From Sulfuritalea hydrogenivorans sk43H (lineage in GTDB: Bacteria > Pseudomonadota > Gammaproteobacteria > Burkholderiales > Rhodocyclaceae), in the NCBI GenBank assembly GCA_945870205.1, contig CAMBRI010000002.1, positions 1 to 62,792 on the forward strand: a stretch of DNA of 62,792 bases, given 5' to 3'. Both the position numbers and the translations under genes were made by a program. The number at the start of each line of letters is the position of its first letter. Within the stretch, counting starts at the first letter, position 1. Below, in pieces: positions 56,344 through 62,792 of the stretch. The notes below the pieces were generated by a model. That model did no database searches. It was not told the DNA's origin and saw only the letters and a list, made by a program, of their open reading frames with translations.

Positions 56344-57672
56344 TCAGCGATGCCGCTGGCCGCTGTGATGGCTGGCCGGCTTGGCAGCGCCGCCTCCGGA
56401 ACGGGCGGGGCGCGGGGCGCCGCTGCGGCCTCCGTTGCCGCTACGCGTGCGCGCCTGGGCCGGCTTCTGCGCCGGCGGGCGGCCGGCGGCTGGACGCGGC
56501 ACCGAGTTATTGTGTTGCGGCTCGAAGCCGGGCATGACCGACGTCGGGATCTCGCGCTTCAGCAGGCGCTCGATGTCGCGCAACTGGATGCGCTCTTCGC
56601 TGCTGACGAGACTCAAGGCTTCACCGCTGGCGCCGGCACGGCCGGTGCGGCCGATGCGGTGAATGTAGTCCTCGGGCACATTGGGCAGCTCGAAATTCAC
56701 CACGCGCGGCAGCTAAACGATGTCGAGGCCGCGCGCGGCGATGTCGGTCGCCACCAGCGCCGCCAGCTTGCCGGCCTTGAAATCGGCCAGCGCACGGGTA
56801 CGGGCGTTCTGCGACTTGTTGCCGTGCAGGGCGGCGGTACGCACGCCAGATTGCTCCAGCTTCCTGGCCAGTGCGTCGGAGCCATGCTTGGTGCGGCAGA
56901 ACACTAACACCTGATGCCAGCCGTGGGCGGCGAAGAGATGCAACAGCAGATCGCGCTTCTGGTCCTGGTCGACCTTGATCACCGAGTGCGAAACCAACTC
57001 GGCCGGCGCGTTGCGGCGCGCGACTTCGACCATGGCCGGGTCTTTGAGGACGGCATGGGCCAGTTCGCGCACTTCGGCGGCAAAGGTGGCGGAGAACATC
57101 AGATTCTGCCGGACTTTCGGCAACTTCTCGATGATGCGGCGGATGTCGCGGATGAAGCCCATGTCGAACATGCGATCGGCTTCGTCGAGCACCAGGGTCT
57201 GGACTTTCGACAGATCGACGGTGCGCTGGCCGAGGTGGTCGAGCAGGCGACCCGGCGTGGCGACAAGGATGTCGATACCGCGACGCAGGGTCTGGATCTG
57301 CGGGTTGATGCCGACACCGCCGAATACGGCGAGGCTGCGCAAGCCGGTATGGGCGCCATAGACGCGCACGCTTTCCAGCACCTGAGCGGCGAGTTCCCGC
57401 GTCGGCACCAACACCAGCACGCGCGGTGCGGTGTGGGTTACCTTTTGCAGCGGGCTGCCGGTCTGGCCAATGAGCGGGTTGGTGAGGCGTTGCAGGATGG
57501 GCAGCACGAAGGCTGCCGTCTTGCCGGTGCCGGTCTGGGCCAGGGCCTCGAGATCGCGACCGGCGAGGATGTGGGGGATGGCCTGTTGCTGAACAGGAGT
57601 GGGCGTGGTGTAGCCCTGCTCGCCAATGGCGCGCAGGAGCTCGGCCGAAAGGCCGAGTTCGGAGAACTGCAT
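56344..57672 (-). pseudogene. rhlE: RhlE-type DEAD-box RNA helicase interrupted by an in-frame amber codon
   Basis: The frame from the ATG at 57672 ([20 protein letters not shown]) carries all helicase motifs: Q motif, [11 protein letters not shown] (I), PTRELA (Ia), [11 protein letters not shown] (II), FSATF (III), and motif V ([12 protein letters not shown]). A TAG at 56713-56715 then interrupts it where Gln would fit (GLDIV[14 protein letters not shown]). The same frame continues through motif VI ([10 protein letters not shown]) and a basic glycine-rich tail to 56344. No frameshift is seen. One C-to-T change explains it: recent nonsense mutation, sequencing error or suppressed stop. Truncation would remove motif VI and so ATPase activity. 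AGAGG precedes the ATG. Confidence 0.85.
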
Positions 57673-57900
57673 GTTGATTACCTCTGAAGCCGACCCCCGC
57701 ATATGTGCAGGCCAATCTGGGCGGAAACTTCCATGGGGTGTAACCGTCGAGGGGACTGAGAGATGCTCTACGTCGCCCTTCAGGCACGACCGGCAGACTG
57801 GGGCGCGGTCGCTGAGGAGGTGAAGCGGGGCGGACTGTAACACAGCCCGCCCGCAAACCCCGGTTTTGTTTTGCGGGCTGCCCGCCGCCCGCGCGTGATT

Positions 57901-58065
57901 TCAGGCTTCCATCATGACGAAGTCGTTCTTTGCCACCCCGCAATCAGGGCAGACGAAGCTGTCCGGCACGTCGGCCCAGCGGGTGCCGGCGGCCAGGCCA
58001 TGTTCCGCATCGCCCGTTGCTTCGTCGTAAACCCAGCCGCAAACAATACATTGCCACTTTTTCAT
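57901..58065 (-). CDS. Rubredoxin
   Basis: A rubredoxin of 54 residues with iron ligands in CIVCG and CPDCG and the usual GWVYDEATGDAEHGLAAGTR segment. The start MKKWQCIVCG at 58065 has AGGAGATAGG upstream and gives the standard length. It is shorter than, and different from, the rubredoxin at 32203-32385. It sits 115 bases downstream of the bacteriohemerythrin gene on the same strand, which suggests an oxygen- or NO-related electron-transfer role. Confidence 0.94.
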   Translation of the reverse strand: MKKWQCIVCGWVYDEATGDAEHGLAAGTRWADVPDSFVCPDCGVAKNDFVMMEA

Positions 58066-58180
58066 CTTTCCTATCTCCTGCCAAATATAGTCAACACTAC
58101 CTGTTCGTGCTGCAACAGCATACAACATGGCCACAGCCGATATTATCGCGCCCGCGGTTACGCCAAAGCGGCGCGTTGGT

Positions 58181-58597
58181 TCAAGTCTTGCCTTGCGCGA
58201 TCAGAAACTCGCCGAACTTCCGATCGCTGGCTTCGATGTGCTCGATCAGCCAGCGGTAGAGAAACTGACTCAATTCGACCGCGACATATTTGTCTTCTAT
58301 CTCGATGCGCATTTCCATATCCCGTGCTCGCGACAGCAAGTGCTCATGCTGCTGTCGATGCGCCTCAAGATCGGGGTAGCCCGCCTGTTCCATCAGACCC
58401 TCCTCACTGGTGAAGTGGGTCGCGGTGTAATCGAGCAGTTCGGCGGCGGCGGCGCGGATCAGGCTCTGTGCCTTGTCATCCCTCGCTTCGAGGCTGTCGT
58501 AAACCCGCGCCACGATCTCGAACAGTTGCCGATGTTCCCGGTCTATCTGCTCGACGCCGACCTGGTACTTTGCATCGAATTGCGGCCGCTCATCCAT
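58181..58597 (-). CDS. Bacteriohemerythrin
   Basis: A four-helix, di-iron, oxygen-binding protein of 138 residues. The ligands are visible: His in IDREHRQLFEI, HFTSEEGLM, HRQQHEHLL, and the C-terminal WLIEHIEASD. It binds O2 reversibly and may deliver or scavenge it. It has no fused signalling domain. It lies 46 bases downstream of ubiT, consistent with membership of a low-oxygen gene group. Confidence 0.93.
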   Translation of the reverse strand: MDERPQFDAKYQVGVEQIDREHRQLFEIVARVYDSLEARDDKAQSLIRAAAAELLDYTATHFTSEEGLMEQAGYPDLEAHRQQHEHLLSRARDMEMRIEIEDKYVAVELSQFLYRWLIEHIEASDRKFGEFLIAQGKT

Positions 58598-58643
58598 GGC
58601 TCATGCTCCTCACTTGTTTCAGCACAACATGCGGGCCATACGC

Positions 58644-59117
58644 TCAAGTCTTGAGTAAGGTCGGGCGCATGCCCTGCCAGGAAACTTGTGGCCACTCGAG
58701 GGCATCGAGCATGTTCTTGACGCGCAGGCCGAGTTCGGTGTCGCCCTCGATCGAAAGGCTGCGATTGAAAAACAGGGTATCCGGGTCTTCCTGCCGGCTG
58801 ACCATCTGCAGGAAGGCCGACAGGCGCGCCGTGAAATGCAGGTCGGGCTTGCCGGTGGGGACGAAGACCGGCCGAAAGGCCCCGGCGTTATAGGTGAAGT
58901 CGGCCACCATGCCGGTGTCCAGCACCGTCACGCGAAACGAGCGCCCCTCCAGTTCCTGCAGGCTTTCCTCGGGCAGCACGCCCAGTTTCTTTGCGGCGTT
59001 CATGGCCAGTGCGAGGTTGAGCGAATGCGGCCATTGCGGCAGCCGCGCGCCCAGACGGGCCACCAGCGACGGCAAGGTGAACGGCGGTATCGTCGGAATG
59101 ATCAAACCATTTGCCAT
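58644..59117 (-). CDS. ubiT: Anaerobic ubiquinone biosynthesis accessory factor UbiT
   Basis: A protein of 157 residues with an SCP2 sterol-carrier domain (RVTVLDTGMVADFTY, GKPDLHFTARLSAFLQMVSR, then LSIEGDTELGL). UbiT binds polyprenyl ubiquinone intermediates and acts with UbiUV in the oxygen-independent pathway. The ATG at 59117 overlaps the ubiV stop; a GTG one codon earlier is also possible. It is the last gene of ubiU-ubiV-ubiT. Confidence 0.88.
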   Translation of the reverse strand: MANGLIIPTIPPFTLPSLVARLGARLPQWPHSLNLALAMNAAKKLGVLPEESLQELEGRSFRVTVLDTGMVADFTYNAGAFRPVFVPTGKPDLHFTARLSAFLQMVSRQEDPDTLFFNRSLSIEGDTELGLRVKNMLDALEWPQVSWQGMRPTLLKT

Positions 59118-60010
59118 CACAACTCCTCCAAAGCAGTTTGGTGCGCCGTACCGGCGCGACCGAACCAGAAACCATTGACCAGGCCGGCCGGTGCCCAGTT
59201 CTCGTCATCCACTTCAGCCTGACCGGCGCGTGAGCGGGCAAAGGCGTCGAGCACAGCGAAAGTATGCACCGGTTGCGGGCTGATGCGCACGGCGTCGATG
59301 CCCTGGGTGACCAGTTCCGGCATCTGCGCCAGCAGGCTATAGGTCTGCGCCGACATGGTCTGAATGCCGTTCAGCGTCAGAAAGGCCTGGGCTTCACGAG
59401 TGTTGACCAGCATGCCCTCCGGGTGGTCAAGGCACTTGAACTGGCAGTCGTCCTTGTTCAGGCCGTAGTAGCGCGCAGTGAAGCAGCGCGCCGAGAAGGC
59501 CAGCGGCAGCTTGCCGAAGGCGAACACTTCGGTTTCCATTCCGACCGGCCGACTGCTGTGCAAGGCCTCAATCACGCTGCCGGAAATCTCCAGCGGCGGC
59601 AGCCAGCGCTTGGCGCCCTGCGCGGCAAAGAAAGCCAGGGTCTGTTCGTTGTAGATGTTCAGGTGCGGCCCGGCGACGAAGCCGAGGCCATGGTCGCAGG
59701 CGATCTTGACCGCCCCGAGGTCGTTGGCCTCGATCATGCCGCCGGCATCGGCGATGAGGCGGCGCAGGGCTTTCAGGTCGCTCTCGGACTCGAGCAGGGC
59801 CTGGGCCGTGAGCACCACTTCCTTGCCGGCCTCGCGCAGATCCTTTGCCAGTCCGATCCAGTCCGCAGTGCGCAATTGCTGACGGCGCGAGCAAACCGCC
59901 TCGCCCAGATAGATGCGGTCGATCGCCGGATGCTGCGCTGCCTGGGCGTAGAACTCCATCACCTCGGCTTTCGGCCAAAAGAACAGCAGGGGCCCTAGCG
60001 TGATTTGCAT
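59117..60010 (-). CDS. ubiV: O2-independent ubiquinone hydroxylation protein UbiV
   Basis: A peptidase-U32-like protein of 297 residues. It opens [20 protein letters not shown], very close to known UbiV. Four cysteines expected to hold a [4Fe-4S] cluster are present: one in [10 protein letters not shown] and three in [11 protein letters not shown]...DDCQFKC. With UbiU it hydroxylates ubiquinone precursors without oxygen, using prephenate as the oxygen source in the E. coli system. The start at 60010 fits the family; another ATG at 60019 adds three residues. Confidence 0.9.
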   Translation of the reverse strand: MQITLGPLLFFWPKAEVMEFYAQAAQHPAIDRIYLGEAVCSRRQQLRTADWIGLAKDLREAGKEVVLTAQALLESESDLKALRRLIADAGGMIEANDLGAVKIACDHGLGFVAGPHLNIYNEQTLAFFAAQGAKRWLPPLEISGSVIEALHSSRPVGMETEVFAFGKLPLAFSARCFTARYYGLNKDDCQFKCLDHPEGMLVNTREAQAFLTLNGIQTMSAQTYSLLAQMPELVTQGIDAVRISPQPVHTFAVLDAFARSRAGQAEVDDENWAPAGLVNGFWFGRAGTAHQTALEEL

Positions 60011-61014
60011 CAACGCCATGGCCTGTTGTAGGCGCCCAGCGTAATTTGGGAACCTTCCGCGACCTTGCCCAGTTCGGCCGCCCAGACCGGTTTCACCTTG
60101 TAGCTTTGCGGTGACGCAATCGCTGCATCGAGCGCCTGGCGCAGATTGCGCGTGACTTGCGCGACATAGGTGGGGCTGCGCTGGCGGCCCTCGACCTTGA
60201 TCGCGGCGACCCCGATCCTGACTATCTCTGGCAGCATTTCCAGCACGTTGAGGCTGGCCGGCTCTTCCATGGCGTAATAGGTCTCGCCCTCGACTTCGAA
60301 GCGTCCCTTGCAGATGGTCGGGTAGCCGGCGTTTTCGTCATTAGCGTAGCGGTCAATCAGGATGCCGTTCAGTCGCACGTCCATTTCGTTCGGCTTCTTT
60401 TCCCATTGCACGTATTTGGCCGGCGAACAGGCGCCGACGGTATTGGGGGATTCGCCGGTGGCGTAGGAAGAGAGCCAGCAGCGGCCCTCGTTCATCACGC
60501 AGAGGCTGCCGAAACCGAAGACCTCGATGTCCACCTCGGTATTGCGGATCACGTTCTCCACCTGGGCCAGGGTCAATACGCGCGGCAGCACGGCGCGCTG
60601 GATGCCGAACTTTTCGCGGCAGAAATTGACGGCTTCGTAGCTGGTGGCCGAGGCCTGCACGGAGAGGTGGCGGCGCATGTCCGGGTAGGTCTGCGCGGCA
60701 TAGTCGAGCACGCCGGGGTCGGCGATGATGACCGCGTCTATGCCCAGTTTGGCGGCCGTATCGACCGATCGCGTCCAGTCGGCGAAACGGCCGGCCTGGG
60801 CGTAGGTGTTGATTGCCGCGAGCACCTTGCGCCCGCGCTGATGAGCGTAGCGAATGCCCTCGGCCAGGCTCTTGTCGTCGAAGTTCAGCCCGGCAAAATT
60901 GCGCGCGTTGGTGTCGTTGCGAAAGCCCAGGTAAACGTCGTCTGCGCCATTATCCACCGCCGCCTTGAGCGCCGCCAGGCTGCCCGCCGGACACACGAGT
61001 TGAGGTTTGACCAT
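60010..61014 (-). CDS. ubiU: O2-independent ubiquinone hydroxylation protein UbiU
   Basis: A U32-family protein of 334 residues. It starts [20 protein letters not shown] and continues with a [12 protein letters not shown] motif. Cysteines in [25 protein letters not shown] and [10 protein letters not shown] match the [4Fe-4S] ligands of UbiU. Its stop overlaps the ubiV start, so the heterodimer is translationally coupled. An FNR-type promoter lies 28-69 bases upstream, in agreement with an anaerobic role. Confidence 0.92.
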   Translation of the reverse strand: MVKPQLVCPAGSLAALKAAVDNGADDVYLGFRNDTNARNFAGLNFDDKSLAEGIRYAHQRGRKVLAAINTYAQAGRFADWTRSVDTAAKLGIDAVIIADPGVLDYAAQTYPDMRRHLSVQASATSYEAVNFCREKFGIQRAVLPRVLTLAQVENVIRNTEVDIEVFGFGSLCVMNEGRCWLSSYATGESPNTVGACSPAKYVQWEKKPNEMDVRLNGILIDRYANDENAGYPTICKGRFEVEGETYYAMEEPASLNVLEMLPEIVRIGVAAIKVEGRQRSPTYVAQVTRNLRQALDAAIASPQSYKVKPVWAAELGKVAEGSQITLGAYNRPWR

Positions 61015-61041
61015 CAATGTCGCCCCAAAAGAGAGGGCGCG

Positions 61042-61083
61042 AGTGTAGACGAAACTTCCGAAAAATCAGTTGATCAGGGTCAA
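61042..61083 (-). promoter_or_regulatory. Class II FNR-type promoter of ubiUVT
   Basis: On the minus strand TTGACCCTGATCAA (61070-61083) matches the FNR/Anr half-site pair TTGAT-N4-ATCAA with one mismatch. A -10 TACACT (61042-61047) lies such that a start 7 bases beyond it puts the box centre at -41.5, the standard class II activator position. The start codon at 61014 follows about 20 bases later. Confidence 0.7.
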
Positions 61084-61094
61084 ACAAGCCCGAT

Positions 61095-61676
61095 TCAAGC
61101 CAGATCGCTGGTCAGCGACGCCTGCACCGGCAGAGACAACGCCCCAGTCGATGTAGTGTAGTGCGGGTGATCGACGCCGACGGACAGCGCCGCGCCGCCC
61201 TTGGCTGCCGCCACCATGCCGGCCGACAATTCGAAGCGCAGAAAATGCACAGCCGAGGTCTTTTGCTCGTTCTCGCGCTCGAGATCTTCGTCGGCAATCG
61301 CGAACACCGGGTCGAATCCATCGATGCGCACCCAGACGCGGTCCTCAACACCTTTTAGTTTTGCCAGCATCTCGCGCCGCTGGTTCTCCTCGGCGTATTC
61401 GATCTGCATGGTGACCTTGAAGTTGCTGCCGGTAGGCAGCAACGGAACATAGGATTCCAGTTCGTGCCGGATTCCGTCTTCCTCGAATATCTTTTCGACG
61501 CGAAGCATTTCCTGGATCTGGTAGCGGATCAGCAATTCGTTCTCGAAGATCAGCAGGATGTTTTCGCCGAGCTTGACGCGGCGCAGCTTTTTCTGTTCCA
61601 TGACCTCGGCCCGCATGGCGGGACGGGCCCGGGCATAGGCTTCGAGGGTCATCAGGGAATCACGGGTGATGGTCAT
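61095..61676 (-). CDS. DUF3501 family protein
   Basis: A protein of 193 residues of unknown function. It starts MTITRDSLMTLEAYARARPA and has the conserved LLIFENELLIRYQIQEMLRV stretch of the DUF3501 family, with a beta-rich C-terminal half. Such genes usually sit next to an Fe-S oxidoreductase and rubrerythrin, as with the oxidoreductase here. The ATG at 61676 is chosen for a GGAAAG site and family N terminus; one at 61688 adds four codons. It is cytoplasmic, with no cysteine motif. Confidence 0.82.
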   Translation of the reverse strand: MTITRDSLMTLEAYARARPAMRAEVMEQKKLRRVKLGENILLIFENELLIRYQIQEMLRVEKIFEEDGIRHELESYVPLLPTGSNFKVTMQIEYAEENQRREMLAKLKGVEDRVWVRIDGFDPVFAIADEDLERENEQKTSAVHFLRFELSAGMVAAAKGGAALSVGVDHPHYTTSTGALSLPVQASLTSDLA

Positions 61677-61688
61677 TGCGCTTTCCAT

Positions 61689-62792
61689 TTATTCGAGTCC
61701 GTAGGCAATTCTGAGCAGCGTGAGTGGATGCTGTTTTTCCTTCTTGCCGGCCGCGCCCGCTTCGTTCATGCCCTGCAGGATGTGGCGGCCGGCGATGGCG
61801 CAGTCGGAACTGACGTAGTCGGGTTCGTCCTTGGCCATGGCCTTGAACACCGGCTTGCCGATTTTCATCGACATTTCGTAATACTCTTCCTTGACGCCCC
61901 AGGTGCCGTCGTGGCCGGCGCAGCGCTCGACGGTATTGACCGTGGCGCCCGTCATCTTGAGCATTTCCTCGGTCTTCTTGCCGACGTTCTGCACGCGCGA
62001 ATGGCAGGGGATGTGGTACGACACCTTGCCCAGCGGCACCTTGAAGTCGGTCTTCAGCAGGCCGTCCTTGTTGCGCAGGACGAAGTACTCGAAGGGGTCG
62101 TACATGGCCTCCGATACGTCCTTGCAGCGTGCGTCTTCGGGGAACATCAAGGGAATCTCGCTCTTGAACATCAGCGTGCATGAGGGCACCGGCGTGACGA
62201 TGGCATAGCCGGCCTGGGCCAGTTCGTGCATCAGCGGGATGTTGCGTTCCTTGTATTTCTCCACGGTCTCAAGGTCGCCCAGTTCCAGCTTGGGCATGCC
62301 GCAGCAGGTTTCTCCCTGCACGATGCGGTAGGGGATCTCGTTGTGGTCGAGGAGTTTCAAAAGGTCGTGGCCGATGCCCGGCTCGTTGTAATTTACGTAA
62401 CAGGTAGAGAATACGGCCACCTTGCCGGGGCTCTTGGCGCCATCCCTGACCGGGTGGTTGTGGCTGGCGGCCGAGTCGGCGCGGAAGTTGGCCGAGTCGA
62501 ACTCGGGCAATTGACGGCGGGCGTCGACGCCGAGCGCCTTTTGCAGCACGGCGCGCGCCGGACCGAACTTGTTGGCGGCATTCACCACCTGCGCCACCAC
62601 GGGTATCGAGGACAGGGTGCCGACCAGTTCGGTAGAGGTCAGTAGCTTGTCGCGGAACTTCATCTTGCCGGTCTTGTACTGGATCGCCTTGGCGCGCAGC
62701 ATGGTGTGCGGGAAATCCAGATTCCACTCATGCGGCGGCACGTAGGGGCATTTGGTCATGTAGCAGACGTCGCACAGGTAGCACTGGTCGAC
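61689..62792 (-). CDS. GlpC/HdrD-like Fe-S oxidoreductase (5' end missing)
   Basis: The frame stays open to the window edge, so the N terminus lies outside; 367 codons plus the stop are visible. The visible start has a ferredoxin-type ligand set CYLCDVCYMTKCP, then two CCG-type domains (ETCCGMPKLELGD and ERCAGHDGTWG, with cysteines in FSTCYVNY and IPCHSRVQ), as in heterodisulfide-reductase/glycerol-3-phosphate dehydrogenase C subunits. It probably passes electrons between a flavoprotein and a quinone or thiol. It is followed directly by DUF3501. Confidence 0.87.
   Translation of the reverse strand, partial: VDQCYLCDVCYMTKCPYVPPHEWNLDFPHTMLRAKAIQYKTGKMKFRDKLLTSTELVGTLSSIPVVAQVVNAANKFGPARAVLQKALGVDARRQLPEFDSANFRADSAASHNHPVRDGAKSPGKVAVFSTCYVNYNEPGIGHDLLKLLDHNEIPYRIVQGETCCGMPKLELGDLETVEKYKERNIPLMHELAQAGYAIVTPVPSCTLMFKSEIPLMFPEDARCKDVSEAMYDPFEYFVLRNKDGLLKTDFKVPLGKVSYHIPCHSRVQNVGKKTEEMLKMTGATVNTVERCAGHDGTWGVKEEYYEMSMKIGKPVFKAMAKDEPDYVSSDCAIAGRHILQGMNEAGAAGKKEKQHPLTLLRIAYGLE

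Overview
The window is a contiguous piece of a GC-rich betaproteobacterial chromosome. The gene content suggests a facultatively anaerobic, probably denitrifying member of Rhodocyclales or a nearby lineage. This is inferred from the pil-chp cluster behind thiD and a rubredoxin, the RNB-tonB-aroE-mtgA run, the propionate operon, and a ubiUVT operon for oxygen-independent ubiquinone synthesis beside a bacteriohemerythrin. No rRNA, tRNA, CRISPR array, complete insertion sequence or phage gene was seen.

Layout. (1) 1-10278, minus strand: one tetR-like repressor heads two complete adaptor/RND-permease pairs in tandem. Behind them lie pcm, a rhodanese and the first codons of a tolC-type outer-membrane channel. 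The tetR promoter carries a perfect 14-bp palindrome. (2) 10493-25043, plus strand: guaC, an SGNH esterase, thiC, an AAA/DUF4143 ATPase, a cysteine-cluster protein, uppP, yqiA, rarD, a methyltransferase, an RNB exoribonuclease, tonB, aroE, mtgA and a corA with an MgtE-like N-terminal extension. (3) 25044-28814: an EAL phosphodiesterase/HDOD two-gene unit lies between the corA 3' end and a decayed second copy of that 3' end (166-bp direct repeat, 12 differences). (4) 28807-32038, minus: thiD, thiE, hemL and gdx/sugE. (5) 32203-42228, plus: rubredoxin, pilG, pilH, pilI, pilJ and a giant chpA/pilL kinase with a PPEEA repeat; two possible small genes sit inside this cluster. A VOC protein follows that could be the methylmalonyl-CoA epimerase. 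(6) 42304-46325: a 7TM-GGDEF cyclase, an Old Yellow Enzyme reductase and an outer-membrane barrel protein. (7) 46422-54054: propionyl-CoA to succinyl-CoA conversion (pccA, pccB, meaB, methylmalonyl-CoA mutase), with a divergent GntR/FCD regulator whose start codon lies inside a 22-bp palindrome. (8) 54140-57672: GNAT, a PaaK-like ligase, the remnant of a second PaaK-like gene, and an rhlE helicase with an in-frame amber codon. (9) 57901-62792, minus: rubredoxin, bacteriohemerythrin, ubiT-ubiV-ubiU behind an FNR-type promoter, DUF3501, and an Fe-S oxidoreductase running off the end.

The clearest unexplained signals are the duplicated corA end around the c-di-GMP/HDOD module, the amber-interrupted helicase, a 53-codon ORF filling the pilJ-chpA gap, a family of GC-rich dispersed repeats around mtgA and upstream of the mutase, and several operators overlapping start codons or -10 elements. 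No wholly new defence or mobile system was recognised. All positions and identities come from reading the sequence; no database search was run.
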